Part shown: positions 44,541 through 53,903 of the stretch, in pieces | Layout of the letters: every line of letters starts with the position of its first letter | Numbering within the stretch: position 1 is the first letter of the stretch | Assembly (NCBI RefSeq): GCF_900110755.1 | Contig: NZ_FOFF01000002.1 | Location: 124,001 to 188,000, forward strand | Reading direction: 5' to 3' | Source of the DNA: Streptomyces sp. yr375 | Lineage (GTDB): Bacteria; Actinomycetota; Actinomycetes; Streptomycetales; Streptomycetaceae | DNA length: 64,000 nucleotides | Notes under the pieces: model-generated | What the model was told of the DNA's origin: nothing | Database searches by the model: none | The model's input: the letters and a program-made list of their open reading frames with translations, nothing else | Translations under genes and position numbers: made by a program

Positions 44541-45116
44541 ATGACTACCGATGAGGTTCTCGCGGAGGTCGGGCCGCGGCTGCGGCGGATCCGCAAGGAG
44601 CGGGAGGTGACGCTCGCGGCGCTGTCCGAGTCGACCGGGATCTCCGTCAGCACCCTGTCGCGGCTGGAGTCGGGGCTGCGCAAGCCCAGCCTGGAGCTGC
44701 TGCTGCCGATCGCGCAGGCCCACGAGGTGCCGTTGGACGAGCTGGTCGGGGCCCCGCCGGTGGGCGACCCCCGGGTGCGGCCGGCCAAGCCGCTGGTGCG
44801 GCACGGGCGCACCTTCTGGCCGCTGTCCCGCCAGCCCGGCGGCCTCCAGGCCTTCAAGGTGCTGGTGCCCCGGAGCGAGGAGGAGCCGGAGCCGCGCGTC
44901 CACGAGGGCTACGAATGGCTGTACGTGATGTCCGGGCGGCTGCGGGTGGTGCTCGGCGAGCACGACGTGGTGCTGTCGGCGGGCGAGGCCGCCGAGTTCG
45001 ACACGCGCGTGCCGCACTGGTTCGGGTCGACGGGGGAGGGACCGGCCGAGTTCCTGAGCCTGTTCGGGCCGCAGGGGGAGCGGATGCACGTGCGGGCCAA
45101 GCCCCGGCAGCCGTGA
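44541..45116 (+). CDS. XRE-family regulator with cupin domain
   Basis: This 191-residue regulator has an XRE helix-turn-helix (REVTLAALSESTGISVSTLS; RLESGLRKPSLELLLPIAQA) and a C-terminal cupin sensor domain (HEGYEWLYVMSGRLRVVLGE; PHWFGSTGEGPAEFLSLFG). Proteins of this type often sit divergently from an NAD(P)/FAD oxidoreductase gene and repress it. Here that partner gene is a deletion remnant, so the regulator may now only control itself or act elsewhere. The ATG at 44541 lies just after the promoter palindrome with GGGGG before it. Confidence 0.92.
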   Translation: MTTDEVLAEVGPRLRRIRKEREVTLAALSESTGISVSTLSRLESGLRKPSLELLLPIAQAHEVPLDELVGAPPVGDPRVRPAKPLVRHGRTFWPLSRQPGGLQAFKVLVPRSEEEPEPRVHEGYEWLYVMSGRLRVVLGEHDVVLSAGEAAEFDTRVPHWFGSTGEGPAEFLSLFGPQGERMHVRAKPRQP

Positions 45117-45227
45117 CGCAGGCGACTCTTGGGTGGTCGGCTGTTCCCTCTCCACAAGCGACCGCTTAGTATGCGTTCGACCCGGTCGGAACGCCGGTCG
45201 GACGACGCAGTCCCGTGGAGGCTCCGC

Positions 45228-46205
45228 ATGCAGGCATGGCAGGTGCACGAGAACGGCGAGCCGAGCGAGGTGATGCGGCTCGCGGACGTGGAGCGGCCCA
45301 CGCCCGGCGAGGGCCAGGTCCTGCTCAGGGTGCGTGCCGCCAACATCAACTTCCCGGACGCGCTGATGGTCCGGGGCCACTACCAGGTGCGGCCCCCGCT
45401 GCCCTTCACGCCGGGCCTGGAGATCTGCGGCGAGACCGAGGACGGCCGCCGCGTGATCGCCAACCCGGCCCTGCCGTACGGCGGTTTCGCCGAGTACGCC
45501 GTGGCCGACGCCGCCGCCGTGCTGCCCGCGCCCGAGTCGCTGGACGACGCCGAGGCCGCCGCGCTGCACATCGGCTACCAGACGGGCTGGTTCGGCCTGC
45601 ACCGCAGGGCGCACCTGGAGGCCGGCGAGACACTGCTCGTGCACGCCGCCGCGGGAGGCGTCGGCAGCGCGGCCGTACAGCTCGGCAAGGCGGCCGGCGC
45701 GACCGTCATCGGTGTCGTCGGCGGCGCCGACAAGGCCGCCGTGGCACGGGAGTTGGGCTGTGACGTCGTCATCGACCGGCGGGTCGAGGACGTCATCGGC
45801 GCGGTGAAGGAGGTCACCGGCGGCCGGGGCGCCGACGTGATCTACGACCCCGTCGGCGGGGCTGCCTACACGCAGTCCACGAAGGTCGTCGCCTTCGAGG
45901 GCCGGATCGTGGTCGTCGGCTTCGCGAGCGGGACCATCCCGAGCCCCGCGCTCAACCACGCCCTCGTGAAGAACTACGCGATCCTCGGCCTGCACTGGGG
46001 CCTGTACAACACCAAGAACCCGAAGCTGGTCCAGCACTGCCACGAGCAGCTCACCGAGCTGGCCGCCCGGGGCGCGATCCGGCCGCTGGTGAGCGAGCGC
46101 GTACCGCTCGGTCAGGCCGCGGCCGCCGTGCAGCGGGTCGCCGACGGCGTCACCACCGGCCGCGTCGCCGTGCTGCCCGCGCTGGAGAACGGAGCCACCG
46201 CATGA
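45228..46205 (+). CDS. NADPH:quinone oxidoreductase-like medium-chain dehydrogenase
   Basis: This 325-residue MDR-superfamily protein has the catalytic-domain start MQAWQVHENGEPSEVMRLAD, NINFPDALMVRGHYQ, and the NADPH-binding LLVHAAAGGVGSAAVQLGKA. It lacks the structural zinc cysteine set, as quinone or enoyl reductases do. The ATG at 45228 follows GTGGAGG. Its stop overlaps the ATG of the next gene, so it belongs to an operon with two acyl-CoA dehydrogenases and may reduce an enoyl or quinone intermediate in that degradative path. Confidence 0.92.
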   Translation: MQAWQVHENGEPSEVMRLADVERPTPGEGQVLLRVRAANINFPDALMVRGHYQVRPPLPFTPGLEICGETEDGRRVIANPALPYGGFAEYAVADAAAVLPAPESLDDAEAAALHIGYQTGWFGLHRRAHLEAGETLLVHAAAGGVGSAAVQLGKAAGATVIGVVGGADKAAVARELGCDVVIDRRVEDVIGAVKEVTGGRGADVIYDPVGGAAYTQSTKVVAFEGRIVVVGFASGTIPSPALNHALVKNYAILGLHWGLYNTKNPKLVQHCHEQLTELAARGAIRPLVSERVPLGQAAAAVQRVADGVTTGRVAVLPALENGATA

Positions 46206-47386
46206 CCATCGACGCAGCCGAACTCCAGCGCCGCACAGCGGAGTTGCTGGCCGCGCACCCGCCCGCCGACACGGACCGGCTCGACTTCCTGAAGGCCCGC
46301 TTCGACGCCGGGCTCGCCTGGGTGCACTACCCGCAGGGCCTCGGCGGCCTCGGTGCGCCCCGCACCCTCCAGGCCGTCGTGGACGCCGAGTTGGAGGCCG
46401 CCGGCGCTCCCGACAACGACCCGCGGCGCATCGGCATCGGCCTCGGCATGGCCGCGCCGACGATCCTGAAGTACGGCACCGAGGAGCAGAAGCAGCGCTT
46501 CCTGCGCCCGTTGTGGGTGGGCGAGGAGGTGTGGTGCCAGCTCTTCAGCGAGCCCGGCGCGGGCTCCGACCTCGCGGCGCTCGGCACCCGGGCCGTCCGT
46601 GAGGGCGACGGCTGGGTCGTCAACGGGCAGAAGGTGTGGACGTCCAGCGCCCACCTCGCCCGCTGGGCCATCCTCATCGCCCGCACCGACCCGGACGTGC
46701 CCAAGCACGCGGGCATCACCTACTTCCTCTGCGACATGACCGACCCCGGCGTCGAGGTCCGGCCGCTGCGCCAGATCACCGGCGAGGCGGAGTTCAACGA
46801 GGTCTTCCTGACCGACGTCCGCATCCCCGACACGCGCCGCCTCGGCGAGGTCGGCGCGGGCTGGCGGGTCGCGCAGACCACGCTGAACAACGAACGCGTC
46901 GCCATCGGCGGCATGCGGCTGCCCCGCGAGGGCGGCATGATCGGCCCCGTCGCCAAGACCTGGCGCGAGCGGCCCGAGCTGCGCACCCACGACCTGCACC
47001 AGCGGCTGCTGAAGCTGTGGGTGGAGGCCGAGGTCGCCCGCCTCACCGGCGAACGCCTGCGCCAGCAGCTCGCCCTGGGCCAGCCGGGACCCGAGGGCGC
47101 CGGCATGAAGCTCGCCTTCGCCCGCCTCAACCAGGAGATCAGCGGACTGGAGGTGGAACTCCGCGGCGAGGAAGGCCTGTTGTACGACGACTGGACGATG
47201 CGCCGCCCGGAGCTGGTGGACTTCACCGGCCGTGACGCCGGGTACCGCTACCTCCGCTCCAAGGGCAACAGCATCGAGGGCGGGACCAGCGAGGTCCTGC
47301 TGAACATCGTCGCCGAACGCGTCCTGGGCCTGCCGTCCGAGCCGCGCACCGACAAGGACGTCGCCTGGAAGGACCTGTCCCGATGA
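46202..47386 (+). CDS. Acyl-CoA dehydrogenase, first subunit of a pair
   Basis: This 394-residue FadE-type protein has WCQLFSEPGAGSDLAALGTR, WVVNGQKVWTSSAHLARWAI, FNEVFLTDVRIPDTRRLGEV and a C-terminal GNSIEGGTSEVLLNIVAERV. It overlaps both neighbours by 4 bases. Side-by-side acyl-CoA dehydrogenase genes of this kind usually code a heteromeric enzyme, best known from sterol side-chain degradation in actinobacteria. The substrate here is unknown. Confidence 0.92.
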   Translation: MTIDAAELQRRTAELLAAHPPADTDRLDFLKARFDAGLAWVHYPQGLGGLGAPRTLQAVVDAELEAAGAPDNDPRRIGIGLGMAAPTILKYGTEEQKQRFLRPLWVGEEVWCQLFSEPGAGSDLAALGTRAVREGDGWVVNGQKVWTSSAHLARWAILIARTDPDVPKHAGITYFLCDMTDPGVEVRPLRQITGEAEFNEVFLTDVRIPDTRRLGEVGAGWRVAQTTLNNERVAIGGMRLPREGGMIGPVAKTWRERPELRTHDLHQRLLKLWVEAEVARLTGERLRQQLALGQPGPEGAGMKLAFARLNQEISGLEVELRGEEGLLYDDWTMRRPELVDFTGRDAGYRYLRSKGNSIEGGTSEVLLNIVAERVLGLPSEPRTDKDVAWKDLSR

Positions 47387-48465
47387 GCGCACAGCCGGAT
47401 CTCCTCTACACCGAGGAGGAAGAGGCGCTGCGGGCCGCGGTACGGGACCTGCTCGCCGATCACTGCGACGCGCCGGGCGTCATCGCCCGCACCGAGTCGG
47501 ACACCCCGCACGACCTGGCGGCCTGGAAGGCGCTCTCCGACGGCATGGGCCTGGCCGGCCTGCTGGTGCCCGAGGAACTGGGCGGCCAGGGTGCCACGCA
47601 CCGCGAAGTCGCCGTCGTGCTGGAGGAGTTGGGGCGCGCCGTCGCCCCCGTGCCGTATCTGACCAGTGCCGTGGTCGCCACCGAGGCGCTGCTCGCCGTC
47701 GAGGACGCGGAGCTGCTCGGCCGCCTCGCGTCCGGGCGGACCATCGGCGCACTGGCGGTCGCCCTGCACCTCGCGCCGGGCACCGCCGTCAAGGCCGTAC
47801 ACGTCGAAGACGGCCTGCTCCACGGGGAGTTGACCGGCATCGCGGACGCCGTCGCAGCCGACGTGCTGCTCGTGCCGGCCGACGACGGCGGGCTGTACGC
47901 GGTGGACGCGGCGGCCGTGACCGTCACCCCGCAGGTCTCCCTCGACCTGACCCGCCCGCTCGGGACGGTCACGCTGACCGGCGCACCCGGCCGCCGCCTC
48001 GGCGACGCCGAACCCGCCGTACGCCGCGCCCTGCGGGCCGGGGCCGGGCTGCTCGCCTCCGAGCAACTCGGGCTCGCCGACTGGGCGTTGACCGAGACCG
48101 TGCGCTACCTGAAGGAGCGCAAGCAGTTCAACCGGCCGGTCGGCGGGTTCCAGGCGCTCAAGCACCGGCTGGCCCAGTCGTGGCTGGAGGTCGTCAACCT
48201 CCGCGCCGCCGCCCGGGGCGCGGCCGACGCGCTCGCCACCGGCGCGGACGCCGACGTGGCGGTCGCCGTCGCCCAGGCCTACGCGGCGCCCGTCGCCGTC
48301 CGGGCCGCCGAGGAGGCCCTGCAACTGCACGGCGGCCTCGGCATGACGTGGGAGCACCCGGTCCACCTCAACCTCAAGCGGGCCAAGGCCGATTCGATCG
48401 CCTACGGCACGGCGGGCACCCACCGGGAGGCCCTGGCCGAACTGGTCGACCTGCGCGCCCCCTGA
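47383..48465 (+). CDS. Acyl-CoA dehydrogenase, second subunit of a pair
   Basis: This 360-residue protein is a shorter acyl-CoA dehydrogenase: LYTEEEEALRAAVRDLLADH, LAGLLVPEELGGQGATHREV, then RYLKERKQFNRPVGGFQALK and LQLHGGLGMTWEHPVHLNLK. The central beta domain is shortened and FAD-loop motifs are weak, as in partner subunits of heterotetrameric dehydrogenases. Its ATG overlaps the first subunit stop. A strong terminator follows, so this is the end of the three-gene operon. Confidence 0.92.
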   Translation: MSAQPDLLYTEEEEALRAAVRDLLADHCDAPGVIARTESDTPHDLAAWKALSDGMGLAGLLVPEELGGQGATHREVAVVLEELGRAVAPVPYLTSAVVATEALLAVEDAELLGRLASGRTIGALAVALHLAPGTAVKAVHVEDGLLHGELTGIADAVAADVLLVPADDGGLYAVDAAAVTVTPQVSLDLTRPLGTVTLTGAPGRRLGDAEPAVRRALRAGAGLLASEQLGLADWALTETVRYLKERKQFNRPVGGFQALKHRLAQSWLEVVNLRAAARGAADALATGADADVAVAVAQAYAAPVAVRAAEEALQLHGGLGMTWEHPVHLNLKRAKADSIAYGTAGTHREALAELVDLRAP

Positions 48466-48497
48466 CCCGGCGCGTATACGGCCGGAGAACCCGCGGG

Positions 48498-48526
48498 AAA
48501 GCCCGCCCCACCTGGGGCGGGCTTTT
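48498..48526 (+). terminator. Intrinsic terminator after the acyl-CoA dehydrogenase operon
   Basis: AAAGCCCGCCCC and GGGGCGGGCTTT form a 12-bp perfect stem around a 4-base loop, followed by a T run. This is the clearest factor-independent terminator in the window. Confidence 0.92.
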
Positions 48527-48656
48527 TCGGGTGCGGGGCCGGGTGGAGTGAACAGGCAGCGGCGGTCCGGCCAACTCCTGCCGTGCGCAGGCCCATCGGG
48601 TGCGGCGGGGCGTGATACTCGCGGAGGTCCCCACGCCGTCCACGGGAGGCAGAGTC

Positions 48657-49517
48657 ATGGCCCTCACCACTCGTCGCAGAGCCCTCAGCACCCTCGGCGC
48701 CGCCTTCGCCGGCGCGGTCGCCCTGCCCGGCGTCAGCGCGCTCGCCGCCGAACGGCACCCCGGCGCCCGCCCGTTGCGGCACGCCCACGCCCACAACGAC
48801 TACGAGCACCCCCGCCCCCTCCTCGACGCGCTCGACCACCGCTTCGGCAGCGTCGAGGCCGACATCTTCCTCGTCGACGGCGAACTGCTGATCGCCCACT
48901 CGGCGGACGAACTCGACCCCACCCGCACCCTGGAGTCCCTCTACCTCGCCCCGCTCGCCGCCCGCGTGAAGGCCAACCACGGGTCGGTGTACCGGGGCCA
49001 CCGGCAGCCGCTGCAACTCCTCATCGACATCAAGACCGAGGGCTCCTCGACCTACCTCGAACTCGACCGCCGACTCAAGCGCTACAAGGGCCTGTTCACG
49101 ACGTACGCGCACGGCCGCATCCACACCGGCCCGGTCACCGCCGTCATCTCCGGCGACCGCGCGGCCCGTACCCCGATGGCCGCGCAGAGCGTGCGCCGGG
49201 CCTTCTACGACGGCCGGCTCACCGACCTCGGCACCTCCGAGGCGTCGTTCGCCTCCCTCATCAGCGACAACTGGACGCTCAACTTCACCTGGCTCGGCGT
49301 CGGCACCTTCCCCGAGGCGGAGCGGCGCAAGCTGCGCGACATCGTGGCCGCCGCCCACGCGCGCGGACAGCAGGTGCGGTTCTGGGCCACGCCCGACATC
49401 GCCGGCCCCGACCGGGACGCGCTGTGGACGCAGCTCCTCGCCGCCGGCGTCGACTACCTCAACACCGACGACCTGGCAGGCCTGGAGGCGTTCCTCGACG
49501 CCCACCGGACGGCGTAG
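48657..49517 (+). CDS. Secreted PI-PLC/glycerophosphodiester phosphodiesterase-like protein
   Basis: This 286-residue exported protein has a twin-arginine-like leader (TTRRRALSTLGAAFAGAVAL) and a TIM-barrel fold of the PLC-like phosphodiesterase type: HAHAHNDYEHPRPLLDALDH, VEADIFLVDGELLIAHSADE and VDYLNTDDLAGLEAFL. The two metal/catalytic His positions are His-Asn-Asp near the N-terminus and the later LLIAHS. It may release head groups from phospholipids or teichoic-acid-like polymers outside the cell. The ATG at 48657 follows GGGAGGC; a start at 48600 is out of keeping with a signal peptide. Confidence 0.85.
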   Translation: MALTTRRRALSTLGAAFAGAVALPGVSALAAERHPGARPLRHAHAHNDYEHPRPLLDALDHRFGSVEADIFLVDGELLIAHSADELDPTRTLESLYLAPLAARVKANHGSVYRGHRQPLQLLIDIKTEGSSTYLELDRRLKRYKGLFTTYAHGRIHTGPVTAVISGDRAARTPMAAQSVRRAFYDGRLTDLGTSEASFASLISDNWTLNFTWLGVGTFPEAERRKLRDIVAAAHARGQQVRFWATPDIAGPDRDALWTQLLAAGVDYLNTDDLAGLEAFLDAHRTA

Positions 49518-49633
49518 CGCGGCCCGCCGACACCACTCGTTCGGCGGACGGGGCAGCCGCACCGGCGCACCCTCCGTTGCGTCACACTTGCGGCCGAATG
49601 CCGCGAAAGCGGACGTAGCGGAGGAGGTTGACG

Positions 49634-49828
49634 GTGGCCATCTCGATTTCCGTCGTGCTGTTGCTGCTGATCCTGGCGGTGATCTTCATGCGCAGCGGCG
49701 GACTGAAGGTCTCGCACGCACTGGTCTGCCTGCTGCTCGGCTTCCTCCTGGCCGGCACCAGCATGGCCGCCACCATCCACAGCGGCATCACGGCGACCGC
49801 CGAACTCGTCGGCAGCCTTCGGCCGTGA
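49634..49828 (+). CDS. Small hydrophobic membrane protein
   Basis: A 64-residue protein with two transmembrane stretches (VVLLLLILAVIFMRSGGL and HALVCLLLGFLLAGTSMA) and a short polar end. The GTG at 49634 follows GGAGG by 6 bases; a TTG at 49628 is possible. No partner gene is adjacent and no family was recognised, though similar small proteins are common in Streptomyces. Confidence 0.75.
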   Translation: MAISISVVLLLLILAVIFMRSGGLKVSHALVCLLLGFLLAGTSMAATIHSGITATAELVGSLRP

Positions 49829-49864
49829 CGCCGCTGCGGGGTCGTCACCCCTGACGCGGGGCGA

Positions 49865-51094
49865 CTACTTGGTGAAGACCCCGATGCCGTTCGACACCGG
49901 GCGCTCGTACCCGTCGGACGGGTGGTTGCGGACCGTCACCTTGGTCGCGCCCGACGGGCGGGCCACCAGGGTCGACGAGCCGCCGCCGTCCAGGCTGAAG
50001 CCCTCGGTCGCGCCCAGGCTCTTCAGCGCGCCGGCGACCTCGGCGACGGTCAGGCCCTTGCGGTACGCGGCGGCGCCGTCCAGCGCGAACAGGAAGACCC
50101 GCTTGCCGCCGTTGCCGATGCCCACCGCCGTCCGCACCGCCGAGACCGAGTTGTTCAGACCGGTCAGCGACCTTCCGCCGGACAGGAGCGGGTAGCCGCC
50201 GACGGCGAAGCCGTACGCCGACTTCGACGCGGACGTCAGCCCGTACCGCACCGCCACCGGCTGGCCCTTGACGAGCTTCTTCAGGCGCTGCGCGCCCGCC
50301 TCCCGCCCGACGAGGACCGTGGTGCCGGCGGCGATGACGCCGCTGCCGGGCGTGGTCGACGTCGACACGACCTTGCCCTTCTTCAGCGTCACCTCGTAGG
50401 TGGCGGTGCTGCACGCCGCGGCCCGTTCGGTGTCGGTGCCGCAGGTGGCCCGCTTGCGCGAGACGCCGCCCCAGTCCGAGGTGTACGCGCCGACCGAGTT
50501 CTCCGGCAGCGCGTACTGGTTGACGCCGCCCAGCGGCAGCCGCCGTCCCACGGTGGCGTACGTGCCGGTCAGGGACAGGCTGTCCACCCGGGCCCGGCCG
50601 TCGGTGCCGACGCCGACCACGGCCTTGGTGTTCGTGCCCGGCGGCAGCGCCGGGCCGAACCGCTGCCCGTCCGGGACCGCGCCCTTGAGCGCCCGCCCGT
50701 TCGCGATCGCCGGGCCCACGCTCGCCCCGGTCGCCGCGACGCCCGGGTGCTGCGCCTCGGAGATGTTGAAGAAGTCGCCGTTGATGCCGGCGACCGCCTT
50801 CTGACTGTTGGCCAGCGAGGAGACGGCCGCGCGGGACGCGACCGCCCCCGGGTACAACAGGCCGAGGCGTACGTGGGTGTTGGTGAGGTCGACGCTGAGC
50901 ACATGCGCGTGCGTCGTCCCGGCGGCCCCTCGCAGGTCGTACTGTCGGTACGACACGCCTGCCGCCACGGTGGTCCAGGTCGCGGCGTCGGCCGAGGCCG
51001 CCCCCGCGAACGCCGCGCCGGCCACCGTGCCGAGTGCGACGACCGCGGTGAGCGACTTTCTGCGCACCCCGGACCGTTTCTGATGTCGTGTCAC
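49865..51094 (-). CDS. Secreted phosphodiester glycosidase family protein (NAGPA domain)
   Basis: This 409-residue exported protein has a signal peptide (RRKSLTAVVALGTVAGAAFA then GAASADA) and a phosphodiester-glycosidase (NAGPA/DUF2233) domain: VAGINGDFFNISEAQHPGVA near residue 100 and the C-terminal GFSLDGGGSSTLVARPSG with PVSNGIGVFTK. The GTG at 51094 follows a G run. It probably cleaves sugar-phosphate diesters in the cell wall or medium. It is a separate transcription unit beside the levanase-like gene. Confidence 0.9.
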   Translation of the reverse strand: MTRHQKRSGVRRKSLTAVVALGTVAGAAFAGAASADAATWTTVAAGVSYRQYDLRGAAGTTHAHVLSVDLTNTHVRLGLLYPGAVASRAAVSSLANSQKAVAGINGDFFNISEAQHPGVAATGASVGPAIANGRALKGAVPDGQRFGPALPPGTNTKAVVGVGTDGRARVDSLSLTGTYATVGRRLPLGGVNQYALPENSVGAYTSDWGGVSRKRATCGTDTERAAACSTATYEVTLKKGKVVSTSTTPGSGVIAAGTTVLVGREAGAQRLKKLVKGQPVAVRYGLTSASKSAYGFAVGGYPLLSGGRSLTGLNNSVSAVRTAVGIGNGGKRVFLFALDGAAAYRKGLTVAEVAGALKSLGATEGFSLDGGGSSTLVARPSGATKVTVRNHPSDGYERPVSNGIGVFTK

Positions 51095-51283
51095 AGACCC
51101 CCCTGGGTAGTTTGGGCCGCAACTCTCTCATGACCTGCGGGAATGCCCGCCAAGAGGGTGCCGGAAAGCCACGGGAACGAGTGACGGGACACCCGATTCC
51201 GGGTGCCTGCTCCCTCGTTCGGCCTCGCACTCCGGCCGTATGTGCTACGCGCCCCGCACGCTTTCCACGACTGACCCGTCGTG

Positions 51284-53800
51284 TCAGTCGTGGGCGGAGG
51301 CGAGGTGCCAGACGGTGGCCTCGTCCAACTGCACCGAGCCGTTCTCGGCGAAGACCTGGACTCCCTGGCTGGCGGGGTCGGGGAAGATCTGGTCGGTGAT
51401 CACCGCTTCGCCGTCGCCGCCGAAGACCTCGACGGACGACCAGTCGACGAGGATCCGCAGCGTGACCTTGCCGTCCACCGCCTTCAGAGGCGCGGTCTGG
51501 ATGCCGGGGAACGTGCTGTTGAAGTCCACCGCGCCGGAGTGGCCGCGGTCGACGTACAGCTCCTGGGTCGTGGTGTCGTAGCCGATGACGGTCTCCTCGC
51601 CCGCCGCGCCGGTGCGCACCTTGAGCCCGAAGCGTTCGGCGTCCTTGAGGGAGAAGGTCGCCTCGATGTCGAGCGCCTTGCCTTCGGCGGCGGGACCGAT
51701 CAGCGGCTGCGACCTGTTCGTCACGAGGCCGGCGGTCGCGGTCGCCGGAGGGTCCTGCCGCAAGTACGTCACGCTGTCCACCGGCTGGCTGGTCAGCAGG
51801 ACGCGGCCGTCGACGGTGCGCAGCGCCATCTGGCGGGGGATGCTCTGCGCGCCGCGCCAGGCGGAGGTGGGGACGGCGCCGGCGTAGTCCCAGTTGCTCA
51901 TCCAGCCGATCATGTACCGCTTGCCGTCCGGGGAGTCCTCCCAGGAGACGGCAGCGTAGTAGTCCTTGCCGTAGTCGGCCCAGTGGGCGCGCTGGAGGAC
52001 CGAGCGGGCGGGGGCGTCGGCCGCGGTGAACTGGTCGGCGAGGATGTGGCCCCAGCCGCCGGTGTTCATGTCGACGAGCTGGAGCTGCGCCTGCTTGCCG
52101 AGGTAGGGGCGCATGTCGAAGGAGGCCCAGTCCAGCGTCTCGCTGTCGGAGCCGGTCGCGCTGCGGACGACCTGGCCGTCGACGACCAGATCGACCGAGG
52201 TCTCCTCGGCGCCGGGCCGGGCCTGGGTGTCGGACAGCACGATCTGGTCGGCGTTGAGGTGGCCCCAGCTTCCCGTGTTGTCATCGACGACCCTGATCTG
52301 CGCTTTCTTCCCGGCGAGGTCATTGACGTCCCAGGAGGCGGTCTCGAGTGCCTCGGCGTCCTTTCCGGTGGCGCTGCGCACGACCTGGCCGTCGACGAGG
52401 AGTTCGAGGGCGGTGGGGTCGGCGGAGCCGGCGGGGTGGTTGCCGCCGCCGATGCGGAAGTTGACGTACCGCTTGTCGAGGGTGAACTCCGGCGAGGTGA
52501 GGGTGCCGGTGCCGGCGTCGCCGTTCAGGAAGGTGTTGACCAGGCCGCCGCCCTGGAAGCCGGAGACCTGCTGCTGGCCGGGGAGGGTGCCGGTGGCCGG
52601 TGCCGTGCCGAAGGCGGTGCCGGTCGTCGTCCAGTCGCCGTAGCTGCCGGCCTCGAAGTCGGCGAGGACCGTCCCGGGTTGGTGCGGGTGCCGGCCGCCG
52701 CCGATCTTGAAGTTCAGGTAGGGGCTGTCGACGGTGAAGGCGGGCGAGGTGAGGGTGCCGGTGGTGGCGTCCCCGGAGTGGAAGCTGTTGGCGAGGCCCG
52801 TGCCGTCGAAGCCGGCGACGGTCTGCTGCCCGTCGAGCGTCCCGGCCGCCGGTCCCGGGCCGAACGCGCTGCCCGTGGCCGTCCACGCGCCGAAGCCGGT
52901 GCCCTCGAAGTCCTGCACGACGGTCCCGGCGGGCGGGGTGTAGGTGCCGTCGTCATCGGCGGTGAACTTCGTGCCGTCGAAGTCGCCGACGAAGTACTGG
53001 GCGGCCGAACCGCCCGCGATGCCACCGGGGTTGAGGTTGACGACCAGGACCCACTTGATGTTGTCGGGGTCCCCGTCGACGGCCAGCGGGAAGAGATCGG
53101 GGCACTCCCACACCCCGCCTGTCGCGCCGGCCGGACCGAACTCGCTGAGCTGCGTCCAGTCCTTGAGGTTCTTGGAGGAGTAGAACCGCACCTTGTGCTC
53201 GGCGGACAGCGACACCGTCATCAACCAGCTCTTGGTCGGCGCGTACCACTGGACCTTGGGGTCGCGGAAGTCCTTCGAGCCGATGTCGATGACGGGGTTG
53301 CCCTGGTACTTGGTCCAGGTGCGGCCGCGGTCGGTGCTGTAGGCGAGCGCCTGCGACTGGACGCCGGTGGCGATGTCGTTGCTGGTGTAGATCGCCACCA
53401 TCGGCGGGTTCTCGGTGGTGCCGAAACCGGTGGTGTTGTTCTCGTCGACGACGGCGCTGCCGGAGAAGACCATCTCCTTGTCGTCGTGCGACAGGGCGAG
53501 CGGCAACTGCTGCCAGTGGATGAGGTCCGTGCTCACCGCGTGGCCCCAGGACATGTCGCCCCACGCGTTGCCGTTCGGGTTGTACTGGTAGAACAGGTGG
53601 TATTCGCCCTGGTAGTACACGAGGCCGTTGGGGTCGTTCATCCAGTTCTGTTCCGGAGTGAAGTGGAACTGGGGACGGTAGGTCTCGGAGTACGGCGGGG
53701 TGTCGGCCGCGGCGGCCTGCGGGGCGAGCAGGGCGCAGACGGCCGCCGCCGCGACGGTGATCCGCGCGCGGGCACGCCGGGATACACGTCCAGAACTCAT
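51284..53800 (-). CDS. Secreted levanase-like glycoside hydrolase family 32 with nested insert
   Basis: This 838-residue exported GH32 enzyme hydrolyses fructans such as levan, inulin or sucrose. After a signal peptide (cleavage near 32) come the nucleophile motif WMNDPNG at 53-59, FRDPKV at 178-183 and the acid/base motif ECPD at 232-235. The five-blade propeller is interrupted at about residue 294 by some 300 residues of duplicated modules and resumes at WADYGKDYYAAVSW near 607. A C-terminal beta-sandwich (about 690-838) ends in DEATVWHLAS. The ATG at 53800 follows AGGAG. Two LacI-like operators lie about 100 bases upstream. Confidence 0.95.
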   Translation of the reverse strand: MSSGRVSRRARARITVAAAAVCALLAPQAAAADTPPYSETYRPQFHFTPEQNWMNDPNGLVYYQGEYHLFYQYNPNGNAWGDMSWGHAVSTDLIHWQQLPLALSHDDKEMVFSGSAVVDENNTTGFGTTENPPMVAIYTSNDIATGVQSQALAYSTDRGRTWTKYQGNPVIDIGSKDFRDPKVQWYAPTKSWLMTVSLSAEHKVRFYSSKNLKDWTQLSEFGPAGATGGVWECPDLFPLAVDGDPDNIKWVLVVNLNPGGIAGGSAAQYFVGDFDGTKFTADDDGTYTPPAGTVVQDFEGTGFGAWTATGSAFGPGPAAGTLDGQQTVAGFDGTGLANSFHSGDATTGTLTSPAFTVDSPYLNFKIGGGRHPHQPGTVLADFEAGSYGDWTTTGTAFGTAPATGTLPGQQQVSGFQGGGLVNTFLNGDAGTGTLTSPEFTLDKRYVNFRIGGGNHPAGSADPTALELLVDGQVVRSATGKDAEALETASWDVNDLAGKKAQIRVVDDNTGSWGHLNADQIVLSDTQARPGAEETSVDLVVDGQVVRSATGSDSETLDWASFDMRPYLGKQAQLQLVDMNTGGWGHILADQFTAADAPARSVLQRAHWADYGKDYYAAVSWEDSPDGKRYMIGWMSNWDYAGAVPTSAWRGAQSIPRQMALRTVDGRVLLTSQPVDSVTYLRQDPPATATAGLVTNRSQPLIGPAAEGKALDIEATFSLKDAERFGLKVRTGAAGEETVIGYDTTTQELYVDRGHSGAVDFNSTFPGIQTAPLKAVDGKVTLRILVDWSSVEVFGGDGEAVITDQIFPDPASQGVQVFAENGSVQLDEATVWHLASAHD
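52025..52921 (-). repeat. Duplicated module nested inside its own copy in the GH32 protein
   Basis: Residues about 294-592 of the levanase-like protein hold two copies of a beta-rich module with halves A and B. Half A occurs at 294-369 (VVQDFEGTGFGAW to YLNFKIGGG) and at 377-453 (VLADFEAGSYGDW to YVNFRIGGG). Half B occurs at 464-523 and 535-592, each with LxxLVDGQVVRSATG-type sequence and NTGxWGHxxADQ. The order is A1-A2-B2-B1, so one whole module sits within the loop between A and B of the other. Confidence 0.8.
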
Positions 53801-53903
53801 GGTGTCTCCTGTGCTGCGGCCGTCCACGCAGCACAGCCTGCGGCGGGCGGCCCGAAAATGTGACGCCCTGGTCCGCGATGTCGTCCACACCGCCGACCAG
53901 AGG

